From: Nitrospirota bacterium
GTDB lineage: Bacteria > Nitrospirota > Leptospirillia > Leptospirillales > Leptospirillaceae
Length of the DNA stretch: 64,000 nucleotides
Direction of reading: 5' to 3'
Assembly: GCA_021840555.1 (NCBI GenBank)
Contig: JAKBXW010000001.1
Location: 1-64,000 of the forward strand
A program made the position numbers and the translations under genes. Under the pieces are notes generated by a model. The model had not been told where the DNA came from, did not search any database, and saw only the letters and a list, made by a program, of their open reading frames with translations. Of the stretch, positions 18,589 through 28,623 are shown piece after piece. Within the stretch, counting starts at the first letter, position 1. The number at the start of each line of letters is the position of its first letter.

Positions 18589-19907
18589 AGAGCCCGGACG
18601 AAGGCCCTGTCCTCCCTGAATCGATTGAGGTCCGTCCAGTCGACGATCACCGAATCGAATGTGCTTCCCTGGGCCTTGAAGATTGTCGTGGCGTATCCAT
18701 GTCTCAAGGGTGCGAAGGCCCGTTTGAGGGTCCATGTTTTTTTCGACAGGACGGCGATCTCCTTCCGGTCTGCCGTTCCTGCCTCTTTCAGTCTCCGGAT
18801 TTCCCGAAAATGAGTGTCGACGGACTTCTGGTGGCCAAGAGCGTCATCGGGGACCAGCACAGAAAAATACCCGCCCGTTTCGTCCTCGAGATAGACCCTG
18901 TGAGCCGGGATCTCCGGGTAGTCGGGATGTCTTTCGGGAAATATCTCGAGCACCGTCAGCTCTTCCCCCGCCGGCAGGAGCCTGAGCTCACCTTCCGATG
19001 TCTTGACCCCCACCGTTTCTTGCAGGAGGATCCGTTCATGCGGGGCGAAGGGTGTCGAAATCAGGCCATATTCCCGCTGGTAAAGTAGGGCGTTGTAGTG
19101 TTCGACCCTCCGATTTGTGTAAGCCAGGATTCGGACGTTCTCCCCTTTTTCGCCCAGCTTGGTCGCCCATTGGACTGCTTCCCTGCTTCCTCCCGGAATC
19201 CAAAGAATCTTTCCGGGGTCGGAGAGATCTTCCGGCACCAGATCGGGGAGATTCCTGAATAGGGAAGGGGGCGTCGGGCGACCCGCATCGGGCCTCCAGG
19301 CCAGGAGGCGCCGGGTCAATAGGTGTACGGGATGGTCTCCGGTCTGACGATGGACCCGGTCGAGGGAAAGGAGAGGGTAGGGGCGCGAAAAGACGGGAGG
19401 AGTCTCGAGATGGATGGAGTCCACCGGAGGAAGCTGGTAGGGATCGCCGACGAACAGAATCCGGGCCGATCCTCTGGCCAAGTCGAGCGATCTGAGAAGG
19501 TCTCCGCCCACTAGGGAGCATTCGTCGACGATGATCCAGTCATAAAGTGAGAGGTCCGGTGCGGGGCCGGGGGTCACCGAAAAGGACCCGTCCTCGTTCT
19601 CTGAAAGCCGGAGACCCAGGAGGGAATGAAGGGTCGTGAAGAGAAGGGGAGAGCCCCGATGTCCCATCGTTTCCCGCAGAACCCGGAGCGCTTTGTGGGT
19701 CGGAGCGGTGATCGCGACGGAGAGGCCACGGCTCGTCGCAGCCTTGAGAAAGGAGGCCGTCAGAGTGGTTTTCCCCGATCCCGCCGGGCCGGAAAGAATC
19801 ACGGAAGGGACTTCCGGGTGGTCGAGGAGGGCGAGAAGAGAGGCTTGTGGAGCAGCGGAGTCCGGGGTCCATGTGTTCCCGGAGGGACGGGACGACCGGA
19901 AAATCAC
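18528..19907 (-). CDS. RecD-like SF1 helicase/ATPase
   Basis: Walker A GPAGSGKTTLT, IVDECSL, GDPYQLPPV, C-terminal HGYATTIFKAQGSTFDSVIVDW; GTG start inferred at 19907. Confidence 0.88.
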   Translation of the reverse strand: MIFRSSRPSGNTWTPDSAAPQASLLALLDHPEVPSVILSGPAGSGKTTLTASFLKAATSRGLSVAITAPTHKALRVLRETMGHRGSPLLFTTLHSLLGLRLSENEDGSFSVTPGPAPDLSLYDWIIVDECSLVGGDLLRSLDLARGSARILFVGDPYQLPPVDSIHLETPPVFSRPYPLLSLDRVHRQTGDHPVHLLTRRLLAWRPDAGRPTPPSLFRNLPDLVPEDLSDPGKILWIPGGSREAVQWATKLGEKGENVRILAYTNRRVEHYNALLYQREYGLISTPFAPHERILLQETVGVKTSEGELRLLPAGEELTVLEIFPERHPDYPEIPAHRVYLEDETGGYFSVLVPDDALGHQKSVDTHFREIRRLKEAGTADRKEIAVLSKKTWTLKRAFAPLRHGYATTIFKAQGSTFDSVIVDWTDLNRFREDRAFVRALYVAATRPRFRLLFSISSLA

Positions 19908-19917
19908 CGGGGGACCG

Positions 19918-20640
19918 TCAGATGAGACCCGCCTCGGAGAGCCATCGGGAAAAGAAGGCGCCGGCTCTGGATTCCAGCTCCGGTCCATAGATCTGCGTCT
20001 GGCGTCTGAGGAGGGAAGGATCGATTTTCCGGGTGGCGAGTTCGAAGGCGTGGCCCAGAAGCCACCGTTCGAAGTCGTCCGTTCGGATTTCAGGGTGAAA
20101 CTGAAGGGCCAGTCCATAGTGCCCGACCATGAAGGCCTGGTTCGGGACGGCATCGGTTCGGGCCAGGTTCGTCAGTCCCTCCGGAATGTCGAAGGTGTCG
20201 CCATGCCAGTGCAACATGGGATTTCCGGTCCCCAGTAGGGAAAGGGGGGTTTTTCGTCCGTCCGCGGTCAGTTCGAGAGGTTTCCATCCGATCTCCCGGA
20301 TGCCGGAGGGGAAGACGCGCGCTCCCAGAGCCCTTGCCATCAGTTGGGCTCCCAGGCAGATCCCGACAATGGGCTTCCTCAAGGAAAGACGTTCTCCGAT
20401 AAAGGAGATCTCTTCGGGAATATGGGGGTACCGGTCCTCTTCGTATACTCCGATAGGTCCTCCGAGAACTACGACAAGATCGGGTTCCCCGGGAGAGTGT
20501 AGCCGGACGGAGGGAAGGGCCGGTTCGAGCGTCCGGAGATGGAACCCCTGTTCTATCAGAAGGTCTCCCAATGTTCCGGGGTCCTCGAAGGAGATGTGGG
20601 ACAGAATCAACGCCGTCCGTGGAGCCGAAGGGGAGGTCAT
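19918..20640 (-). CDS. Class-I glutamine amidotransferase (GMP synthase-like GATase)
   Basis: VVLGGPIGVYEEDRYPH, IVGICLGAQLMA, LQFHPE; ATG at 20640 preferred over ORF start 21483. Confidence 0.9.
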   Translation of the reverse strand: MTSPSAPRTALILSHISFEDPGTLGDLLIEQGFHLRTLEPALPSVRLHSPGEPDLVVVLGGPIGVYEEDRYPHIPEEISFIGERLSLRKPIVGICLGAQLMARALGARVFPSGIREIGWKPLELTADGRKTPLSLLGTGNPMLHWHGDTFDIPEGLTNLARTDAVPNQAFMVGHYGLALQFHPEIRTDDFERWLLGHAFELATRKIDPSLLRRQTQIYGPELESRAGAFFSRWLSEAGLI

Positions 20641-22304
20641 CGGTGGATCGGCTTGAAACGGAGGCGGTGTGGCCTGGCTCCTTCCGTTCCCAGTCGTTTG
20701 CGTTTGTCGGATTCGTATTCCTGATAGTTGCCGGCGAAAAAGGTGACGGCAGAATCTCCCTCGAATGCCAGGATGTGGGTTGCGATCCGGTCGAGGAACC
20801 AGCGGTCGTGGGAGATGACCAGAATGCACCCGGCAAATTCGAGGAGGGCATCCTCGAGTGCCCGGAGCGTTTCGACATCGAGGTCGTTCGAGGGTTCGTC
20901 CAGAAGCAGGACATTTCCTCCCGAGATGAGGGTCTTCGCCAGGTGCAGACGCCCTCTTTCTCCGCCGGAAAGCGTTCCCACGATCTTTTGCTGGTCGGGG
21001 CCCTTGAAGTTGAAACGGCCAATATAGGCCCGGGACGGGGTCTCGAAGCGACCTACTGTCAGGACGTCCGAGCCTCCCGAGATTTCTTCGAAAACGGATT
21101 TGTCCTTCGAAAGGCTTTCCCGGGACTGGTCGACATAGGAAAGCCGGACCGACTGGCCGATCCGGATCTCCCCCGAGTCGGGAGATTCCTTCCCCGTGAT
21201 CATCCGGAAGAGCGTCGATTTTCCGGCTCCGTTGGGACCGATGATGCCGACGATCGCCCCGGGAGGGATCGTAAAGGAGAGATGGTCGATCAGAAGCCTG
21301 TCGCCATATCCTTTCGAAACATCCCGAAATTCGATGACCTGCTCCCCCAGACGCTCGGCCACCGGAATGAAGATCTCCTGTGTCTCGTTTCTTTTCTGGT
21401 ATTCCTGGGATGAGAGCTCGTCGAACCGGGACATGCGGGCCTTGGATTTCGCCTGACGGCCCTTCGGGTTCTGTCGCACCCATTCGAGTTCCTGTTTCAT
21501 GGCCTTGATCCGGGCCGATTCCTGGCGCGCCTCCACCTCCAGGCGTGCCTCTTTCTGTTCGAGCCAGGAGCTGTAGTTGCCTTTCCAGGGAATTCCCGAG
21601 CCCCGGTCAAGCTCCAGGATCCATTCCGCGGCATTGTCCAGAAAGTAACGGTCGTGGGTGACGGCGACAACGGTTCCTGGAAATTTCTGGAGGAACTGCT
21701 CGAGCCAGTCCACCGACTCGGCGTCGAGGTGGTTGGTCGGCTCATCGAGAAGAAGCATGTCGGGGTTGGAAAGAAGGAGCCGGCAGAGAGCCACCCGCCG
21801 CTTTTCTCCGCCGGAGAGGGTTTCGATCTTGGCCTCCCAGGGGGGAAGGCGAAGGGCATCGGCGGCGACTTCCATCTTCTGTTCCATGTTGTGGCCGTCT
21901 CCGGTGGCGATGATCGCCTCGAGCCGCGCCTGCTCCTTGGCCAGTGCGTCGAAGTCCGCCTCGGGTTCCGCATAGGCGGCATAGACCTCCTCGAGTTTTT
22001 TGTGGGCCTCGAACAGCTCGCCCAGCCCTTCCTCGACAGCATGTCGGACCGTCATCTTCGGATCGAGTTCCGGCTCCTGGGGAAGATAGCCGATCCGGAT
22101 GCCCGGCATCGGGATCGCCTCCCCGAGAATGTCGGTGTCCACCCCGGCCATGATCCGGAGGAGGGTCGACTTTCCCGACCCGTTGAGGCCCAGAACCCCT
22201 ATCTTGGCCCCCGGGAGGAAGCTCAGGGAGATATCCTTGAGAATCTGCCGTTTGGGCGGGACGATCTTGCCCACGCGGTTCATCGTGAAGACGTATTGAG
22301 CCAT
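20637..22304 (-). CDS. ettA: EttA energy-dependent translational throttle ABC-F protein
   Basis: Duplicated ABC domains; N-terminus AQYVFTMNRVGKIVPPKRQILKDISLSFLPGAKIGVLGLNGSGKS. Confidence 0.96.
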   Translation of the reverse strand: MAQYVFTMNRVGKIVPPKRQILKDISLSFLPGAKIGVLGLNGSGKSTLLRIMAGVDTDILGEAIPMPGIRIGYLPQEPELDPKMTVRHAVEEGLGELFEAHKKLEEVYAAYAEPEADFDALAKEQARLEAIIATGDGHNMEQKMEVAADALRLPPWEAKIETLSGGEKRRVALCRLLLSNPDMLLLDEPTNHLDAESVDWLEQFLQKFPGTVVAVTHDRYFLDNAAEWILELDRGSGIPWKGNYSSWLEQKEARLEVEARQESARIKAMKQELEWVRQNPKGRQAKSKARMSRFDELSSQEYQKRNETQEIFIPVAERLGEQVIEFRDVSKGYGDRLLIDHLSFTIPPGAIVGIIGPNGAGKSTLFRMITGKESPDSGEIRIGQSVRLSYVDQSRESLSKDKSVFEEISGGSDVLTVGRFETPSRAYIGRFNFKGPDQQKIVGTLSGGERGRLHLAKTLISGGNVLLLDEPSNDLDVETLRALEDALLEFAGCILVISHDRWFLDRIATHILAFEGDSAVTFFAGNYQEYESDKRKRLGTEGARPHRLRFKPIHR

Positions 22305-22470
22305 GGAACTCCTGCCGTGAATGTGAAATGAATGGGATGTCCGGAAAGCCGGAAGACCTCCGGAAAGATTCCTCTATGATAGAGAGATTTCCGAAAGAAA
22401 TCTCGGCCCGGTCCAAGATGGTGGGGAAAGCGGGCGGGAAAGTGGTGCCGGGGTCCCCTTGAGGAGAGAC

Positions 22471-22602
22471 TCAGTTTTTTGTCAGAAAATAGTTGGCAAG
22501 CACGACGAGGCCCGCCGTGACCGCGAAGATGGCCAGGACGATGGAGACGAGGATCACGGATCCCGCCAGGATCGGGTATTTGTCGATGAATTTTCGCATC
22601 AT
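22471..22602 (-). CDS. Small single-TM protein, 43 aa (MMRKFIDKYPILAGSVILVSIVLAIFAVTAGLVVLANYFLTKN)
   Basis: Manual minus-strand translation; long hydrophobic helix; absent from ORF track. Confidence 0.55.
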   Translation of the reverse strand: MMRKFIDKYPILAGSVILVSIVLAIFAVTAGLVVLANYFLTKN

Positions 22603-22715
22603 GGTCTGTTGTCCTTTTGCATCGTCCCTCCCGGAATTTGATTCAAAGTTTTGAGTGTTTTCTCCCTAGTCTACTCCACTCCCCCGGAATAAGGGGAGGT
22701 TCCTTTTCCGCGCCC

Positions 22716-23801
22716 CTACATGCCGCGGTATCCGAAGGGTCCGTTGAAGTAGAGGGTGGCCGTGCCCATGGGTGTGACGGTGGTGGGGTAGTTGGCCTCG
22801 TAAACCGGCATGGCCACGCCCGCTCCCCATGTCACCGAAAACTTCGGGGTGTGGGGCCAGGTCATCTCCACCTCGGGGGCCCACCACAAAAAGGAAAAGG
22901 GAGGCGCGTTGGCCGCCCCGAAGAAGAGGTTTTGCCCGCTCTGGGACTCGCCGTAGACTTCAATCAGGTAGCCGGCTCCCCATTCGGTGTTGATCACGTG
23001 CTCGAAGGCGCCGGCGTAGTAGAGAAGGTTCCCGTCGACCATGTGGAAGGAAGGCTGGCTGTTGGATGTGAGACCGTTGTTGAAAGTGTACCCGACCCCG
23101 ACGGTGGCGGGGTTTTCGACAATGTCGCCGACCTGCAGGTAGATCATGAAGGGCTTGACGTGTTTTCTGACGAGGAGCATGACCGCTTCGTTGTAAGTGC
23201 CGTTTCCGAGCTGGTCGGCGCCATAGTCCTGCGGATTCAGATTCTGGTACTGGCCGGAGGGGATCCAGAAGTCGAAGGTCAGGCCGATGGCCGGCCGTGA
23301 GAGGGGAAGATAGACGTTGCCGTCCGAGGTCAGCTGCCACTTGATCTCGAAGTGGGTGTTCCCGGCTCCGAAGTGGCTGGCGGTGATCCCCGCTGGCGTA
23401 AGGGGGGGGCTTTCCCAGTTTTGTATCAGGGGAATAAAGGTATCAAGTTCAAGATTGTGCCCAAGTCCGATGGACAATCTCATGGGATTATACAGGGAGG
23501 AAGATCCTGCGGAGAGAAAATCGTAGGCGAAGACCGGTTCAATATACCAAGAGCCGATGGGGTCCACCTCGGCAGTTCCGGTGAAGAAGGGGCCGCTCGT
23601 GTTCGGCCCCCAGGGGAGAAAGGGAGGGGCCAGGGCCTGGAAGTCCTTGGCCATCTCGGCGTCGTCCGAAAAGGGAAGGAAGAAGTCGCCGCTTCCGGGA
23701 TTGGCGGGGGTGACGGCGCGGGCCATGGAAGGGGAAAAAATAAGGATGAGAAGTGCTCCCGTGAGGACGCAAAGAGAGTGTTTGCCAAGAGGAAAACACA
23801 T
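22716..23801 (-). CDS. Outer-membrane beta-barrel-like exported protein
   Basis: Signal peptide; aromatic/Gly-rich alternating strands, terminal LYFNGPFGYRGM. Confidence 0.65.
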   Translation of the reverse strand: MCFPLGKHSLCVLTGALLILIFSPSMARAVTPANPGSGDFFLPFSDDAEMAKDFQALAPPFLPWGPNTSGPFFTGTAEVDPIGSWYIEPVFAYDFLSAGSSSLYNPMRLSIGLGHNLELDTFIPLIQNWESPPLTPAGITASHFGAGNTHFEIKWQLTSDGNVYLPLSRPAIGLTFDFWIPSGQYQNLNPQDYGADQLGNGTYNEAVMLLVRKHVKPFMIYLQVGDIVENPATVGVGYTFNNGLTSNSQPSFHMVDGNLLYYAGAFEHVINTEWGAGYLIEVYGESQSGQNLFFGAANAPPFSFLWWAPEVEMTWPHTPKFSVTWGAGVAMPVYEANYPTTVTPMGTATLYFNGPFGYRGM

Positions 23802-23835
23802 GCCGGAACTCCCTAACGGAATGGTGGACAGAGGA

Positions 23836-24357
23836 TTATCGGGAGATGGAAAGTCCGGGCAAGGATGTCTCGTCGTGCTTTTCGAGAAGAACGGCCATGG
23901 CCCGGGCGTTCTGTCCGTTGTGGATCAGGGCCTTTGCCAGCATCTTCCGGTACCCGTGGGGCCAGGTGCGCCGCGGCTCGATGAGGGAGAGAAGGGTGAG
24001 TGCGCGAAGGTACTGATGATTGGCTATGAGGATGCGGGCCTCGTTCAGGATGTAAGGTTCGTCATTGTCGTCGTTTCGGAGGACCCGGGCCTGTTCAAGA
24101 TAACCGACCGCCTTCTGGTAGTCGCCTTTCTTGAATTCGATGTAGGCCATGTTGTTCAGAATGGTCGGTTCCGTCGGATTGTCCCGAAGAGCCTGCTTCA
24201 GGTCCGCTTCCGCATTATCGAGCTGTCCGCTCCGGATTTCAGAAAAGGCCTGCTGTTCGTGCAGGTAGGCCCGGACGGCAGGCTCTGTCGTGGCCGCGCA
24301 GGCAGACAGGAAAAAGGTCAGTATTCCGAGGGCGAGAGGGGCCACTTTCTGTGTCAT
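23836..24357 (-). CDS. TPR lipoprotein
   Basis: Lipobox-like ILTFFLSACAA; TPR pattern NPTEPTILNNMAYIEFKKGDYQKAVGYLEQA. Confidence 0.8.
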   Translation of the reverse strand: MTQKVAPLALGILTFFLSACAATTEPAVRAYLHEQQAFSEIRSGQLDNAEADLKQALRDNPTEPTILNNMAYIEFKKGDYQKAVGYLEQARVLRNDDNDEPYILNEARILIANHQYLRALTLLSLIEPRRTWPHGYRKMLAKALIHNGQNARAMAVLLEKHDETSLPGLSISR

Positions 24358-24384
24358 GAGAACGGATCCTTCTTCAAACAGACT

Positions 24385-25035
24385 TCAGATTGATGCTTCC
24401 TCATTCCGGACTCTGAGGAGCCGGGCGTAATAGGCGGCGGCCAGTCCCAGCACGGCAAAGTCGTCCACAAGCCCCAGAAAGGGAATGGTGTCGGGAATGA
24501 AGTCGACGGGGGTCAAAAGATAAAAAAGCGCTCCATAGGCGATGAATTTTTCGGGGAGGGTAATGGTATCGGAGTGAATGACGGTCCACAGGGCCGAAAT
24601 CCGTTCGGACCAGTCCTTGCCCATCTCCTTGAAAGAAAAGACCTTGCCCGAATTTTTCTCGACGTCGGCCTGTTTTTTTGACTGGGCGCCGATCTGGACC
24701 AGTCCGGTCAGGATCCTGTCTCCCGATATGGTCCTGTCCTGTCCGAAATCGGCGTCCAGCCCAAGATTCTGGATGGCCGCCGAGTAATTCCCGGAGGGAA
24801 GGGAAGAGGCGAGAATCGACTGGACTTCCGGATTGGCCGGATTCAGCCTGCCTTCCGAGATCAAACGGAAACAGGTCTCCCGGATCGCGGGAACATAGAC
24901 CGCTGGAATGGGAGTCCGGTCGGCCTTCTTCAGCCATCGTCGAAGGGTCATTCCCGAAAGCCCGATCTGCTTTCCCAGCTCTTCCGGAGAATAACCGGTT
25001 TCTGTCATGATAATTAACAATTGTGAATTTGTCAT
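24385..25035 (-). CDS. HTH + DUF1232/YkvA fusion protein
   Basis: N-term EELGKQIGLSGMTLRRWLKKA; C-term FIAYGALFYLLTPVDFIPDTIPFLGLVDDFAVLGLA. Confidence 0.8.
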   Translation of the reverse strand: MTNSQLLIIMTETGYSPEELGKQIGLSGMTLRRWLKKADRTPIPAVYVPAIRETCFRLISEGRLNPANPEVQSILASSLPSGNYSAAIQNLGLDADFGQDRTISGDRILTGLVQIGAQSKKQADVEKNSGKVFSFKEMGKDWSERISALWTVIHSDTITLPEKFIAYGALFYLLTPVDFIPDTIPFLGLVDDFAVLGLAAAYYARLLRVRNEEASI

Positions 25036-25119
25036 GTTTGAATGTTAAGGCAGAAGGATTGGAATTGTCAAGGTTCTCCAGAACCGCAATGGACTCATGA
25101 AAAACGGGAGGAGAAATAC

Positions 25120-25242
25120 ATGAATCCACCATTCGCTCCAGTAAACTGGGGGGTGTCGAAGACAGCGATTTTTCCCATTCGAATGGAGACGCTGAGACGG
25201 GCAAGGGAGTTGAAGAGTTTGTTCAAATTGAACAAGTCTTGA
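25120..25242 (+). CDS. Possible small protein, 40 aa (MNPPFAPVNWGVSKTAIFPIRMETLRRARELKSLFKLNKS)
   Basis: Strong SD gggaggag before ATG; divergent from the HTH-YkvA gene. Confidence 0.4.
   Translation: MNPPFAPVNWGVSKTAIFPIRMETLRRARELKSLFKLNKS
25219..25235. repeat. 17-bp palindrome TTGTTCAAaTTGAACAA
   Basis: Perfect 8-bp arms around one A. Confidence 0.6.
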
Positions 25243-25291
25243 CTCTTGTGAGGAAATGCCAGATTTTCATTATGCGTGGTGATCCCTGCTC

Positions 25292-25447
25292 ATGATGAAT
25301 TTTGAGAGGTTTTTTATTCTGCTTGAATGCCAAAATCGTGAGTCAATAGAAAGAAATGGGATCAATAATATTCAGGAAGATGGAAGAAGAGAAGGAATTT
25401 TTTTGAAGTATGAGTTTGGGCATGTACCAAGGGATTTTACAGACTAA
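25292..25447 (+). CDS. AT-rich possible ORF, 51 aa (MMNFERFFILLECQNRESIERNGINNIQEDGRREGIFLKYEFGHVPRDFTD)
   Basis: Open frame in a locally AT-rich patch beside tRNA-fMet; no homology recognised. Confidence 0.3.
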   Translation: MMNFERFFILLECQNRESIERNGINNIQEDGRREGIFLKYEFGHVPRDFTD

Positions 25448-25471
25448 GCTTTGGGAAGAGTGGTATGCAGA

Positions 25472-25548
<77 letters not shown>

Positions 25549-25807
25549 CGAAGACTATAGGCGAAAAAGGAGTTCTCTGTCAAGAAGAGGCGACCATGGA
25601 TTGAAAAATATCTTCATGGGCAGTTGTTAAATGAAATTGGAAAACGGGATGTTGGTCAGATGAGGCGGGAATCTGTTAAGCTTTGGGTTCGGGATTGCCG
25701 TCAAAATTGCAATTGGTGTTTTCTTCAAGGGGTCGAATAGTCCTCCCGGGGCAGGGCGAATGATTTTTGTCGAAGGCCCCCGGCCGATAATTTAAACGGG
25801 GAGATCT

Positions 25808-27211
25808 GTGCGATCGATGAATGCTGATGTTGATCTCGTAGTTCTGGGAGCCGGTTCCGCAGGCTATGTCGGAGCCATCCGGGCCGCTCAACTCGGAATG
25901 AGGGTGACGATCCTCGATCCCGCTCCCGTGGGGGGGACCTGCCTCCATGATGGCTGCATCCCGACCAAGGCCCTCCTGGAAGTCTCGGGATTCCTGCGCT
26001 CCCTTTCCGATGCCGAGCGATTCGGGGTTTCCGTTCCTTCTCCCTCACGAAATCCTGAAAAGCTGTCCTCGTACCGCTCCGCTATCATCGACAGGCTGAC
26101 CCGCGGCATCGAATTCCTTTTCAAAAAACACTGCATCACCCATATCCGGGCAAGGGGGACATTGCTGTCCCCCGGGCTCGTCAGGGTCATGGAAGACCCC
26201 CCGCGCGAGCTAAGAACGCGCTTCGTGCTTTTGGCCACGGGATCCCGTCCCCGCCCCCTGCCGGGGCTACCGTTCGATGGCCGCCGGATCCTTTCAAGCA
26301 CAGACCTTTTGCGTCTCGGGGAATTTGACGGGCGGATCGCCATCGTGGGGGGCGGAGCGATCGGCTGTGAGTTTGCGGACATCCTTTCCGCATTTGGAAG
26401 CTCCGTTCTCCTCCTGGAGCGGGAGTCCCGGCTTCTGCCGCTCGAGGATCCGGAGGTGGGGGAGGTCCTGTCACGAGAATTCTCCGGAATGGGAATCGAT
26501 GTCCGGACCGGGACGACATCCCTTTCTGCCCTTAAGGATTCCTCGGGCCTTTATCTTGAGTTCAGGGATGATAAAGGGCGACAGGAAGATGTGCAAACGG
26601 AGGCCGTTCTGGTCGCTATCGGCCGGGAGCCCGTCCTGGAAGGTCTCGGTCTTGAAAATGTCGGACTTTCGCCGGGAAAGGGAGGCTTTCTCCCCGTCGG
26701 TCCTCTGGGGGAAACGGCGGTGCCGGGGATCTATGCGGCGGGGGACATGGTCGGAGGTTTCCTCCTCGCCCACAAGGCGAGCCATGAAGCGGTCATTGCG
26801 GTCGAGGCGATGGCGGGGGGGGATCCCCGCCCCCTCGATCCTTCTCTGGTCCCCCGGGTGGTCTATACCCATCCCGAAGCGGTCTCCATCGGTCTGACCA
26901 GGGAAGAGGCTGAAGCGCGCGGTCTTTCGGTCGCTGAAGGTCGCTTTCCTCTCATGGCCAACGGTCGTTCCCTGATCGAGGGCAACCGGAGAGGCTTTTT
27001 CAAGGTCCTCTCGGAGAAGGAAACTGGCCGCATTCTGGGGTTTCACGGGATCGGCCCCCATGCGTCGGAAATGATCGGAGCCGTGGCGGCAGCGATGGGG
27101 AGCAAGGATGGAACGCGCCAGATCGCGGAAGGGATTTTCCCACATCCCACCGTGAGCGAAGCCATTCACGAGTCCTTCCTCGACATCGTCGGGAGGGCCA
27201 TTCATCGATGA
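25808..27211 (+). CDS. lpdA: Dihydrolipoyl dehydrogenase-like flavoprotein
   Basis: VVLGAGSAGYVGAIRAAQLG, GGTCLHDGCIPTKALL, AAGDMVGG, FPHPTVSEAIHES. Confidence 0.92.
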   Translation: MRSMNADVDLVVLGAGSAGYVGAIRAAQLGMRVTILDPAPVGGTCLHDGCIPTKALLEVSGFLRSLSDAERFGVSVPSPSRNPEKLSSYRSAIIDRLTRGIEFLFKKHCITHIRARGTLLSPGLVRVMEDPPRELRTRFVLLATGSRPRPLPGLPFDGRRILSSTDLLRLGEFDGRIAIVGGGAIGCEFADILSAFGSSVLLLERESRLLPLEDPEVGEVLSREFSGMGIDVRTGTTSLSALKDSSGLYLEFRDDKGRQEDVQTEAVLVAIGREPVLEGLGLENVGLSPGKGGFLPVGPLGETAVPGIYAAGDMVGGFLLAHKASHEAVIAVEAMAGGDPRPLDPSLVPRVVYTHPEAVSIGLTREEAEARGLSVAEGRFPLMANGRSLIEGNRRGFFKVLSEKETGRILGFHGIGPHASEMIGAVAAAMGSKDGTRQIAEGIFPHPTVSEAIHESFLDIVGRAIHR

Positions 27212-27237
27212 TCGCATTTCATTATTAAGGGCTGATC

Positions 27238-28623
27238 GTGGGATTTGTCTCTCTGGTTTCCCCGATGCGGGACCTGACCCCCTGGAAAAAGATTCTCGAT
27301 TACGGGATTAATTCCAATGTTGTGACTTCTTTTGCTGCCGATTCGGCCGGGAAGATCGTCCTGTTTGAGGATGGTCTCATCCATATGACGAAATTGCCGG
27401 CCCGGTCCCTCTCGCGCATGCCTGTCCGGGATTTGTGGGAGCATCTGCTTCGCAAGGGGAATGCGCGCCCCCAGGGAGAAAAAGGGGGGGAGGACCTTTT
27501 TCGCCGGACCGACTTCCGGGGGCAGGGGGACCAGGGAACCCTGGTATGGTGGGGATTCCCCCTGGGAGCAATGCCTCCGCCCGCCGGAATCTATTTCCTG
27601 TCCTATTATGACCGGATGCCGACGGACAAACAGATGGAGACGATCGAATATCCCGCCATCGTCCAGATGAAGGACAAGATTCAGACGGCTGTGGCCCACC
27701 ATCTTCTCGATGAGTCCGACCAGCGGGTTCTGCACGAGGAGATCGCGCGGCTGATGGAGTGGGAGGCAGAACGCTTCAAGTTCAACCGGGTCTTTCTGGT
27801 CGACGGGGTGACGCTCGATGACGGTCCTCGGCCGATCTACCTCCAGTTCGATGGTCCCGAAGACAACCTCCGGATGACCCAGGAAAATGTATCGATCGGG
27901 GATGTCCAGTTCTTCAAGAAGATTTCCGAGGGGGGAGCCAGACCGGCCCTGGTCGAGCATACCGAGAAGCCTTATCGCTACGAGATCATGCTTCCCCTGA
28001 CCTGGTACATCCATGTGATGGGATGGATCGGGATCCCGTTTCCTTCTCTCGACCTTTGGATGAAGCCGGTCCGTCTCAACTTCGAGGAGATCGTCCGGAA
28101 CATGGGGGATGCCCTCGGTGAAGAGCGCATGGCCCTTGGACTCCTTCCGAAGTATGATGTCCATCGGGGCCTTTTCGAGGAGGAAAGCTTTCTGATGCTG
28201 ATGGAGGGAATGATCGTTCGGCATCCTCCCCGTCCATTCGTCATCCTGCGGGTTCAGAGCGACCCAGCCTCCCAGGACATCCTTCAGCGGGTTCTGGACA
28301 AGTCGAAGAGACCTTCGGACATTCTGGCCCAGGGCAGTGACGGGTTGTTGCTTCTTTTTCCGGACCAGGACATATCTCGCGCAAAGGGAATCGAAGACCG
28401 TTACCGAGAGGTTCTCGAAAAACTTGTTTCGGCCAATCCTGCTCTCTCAATCACGCTCTCCGTCTTCTGGTTTCCCTCCACGGCCTGGACGAGCCACGAC
28501 CTTCTGAAGGCCCTTGAGGCACGACCAACAATGGCTATCACACCCAACGCGGCCGGAACCACCACCCAGAAAGCCTTTGAGGATTGGTTCAAGCGCTTTC
28601 TCGTTCTGAAGGACTGGGAGTGA
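27238..28623 (+). CDS. Hypothetical protein, 461 aa
   Basis: Long ORF between lpdA and a phosphoesterase, codon composition consistent with coding. Confidence 0.75.
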   Translation: MGFVSLVSPMRDLTPWKKILDYGINSNVVTSFAADSAGKIVLFEDGLIHMTKLPARSLSRMPVRDLWEHLLRKGNARPQGEKGGEDLFRRTDFRGQGDQGTLVWWGFPLGAMPPPAGIYFLSYYDRMPTDKQMETIEYPAIVQMKDKIQTAVAHHLLDESDQRVLHEEIARLMEWEAERFKFNRVFLVDGVTLDDGPRPIYLQFDGPEDNLRMTQENVSIGDVQFFKKISEGGARPALVEHTEKPYRYEIMLPLTWYIHVMGWIGIPFPSLDLWMKPVRLNFEEIVRNMGDALGEERMALGLLPKYDVHRGLFEEESFLMLMEGMIVRHPPRPFVILRVQSDPASQDILQRVLDKSKRPSDILAQGSDGLLLLFPDQDISRAKGIEDRYREVLEKLVSANPALSITLSVFWFPSTAWTSHDLLKALEARPTMAITPNAAGTTTQKAFEDWFKRFLVLKDWE

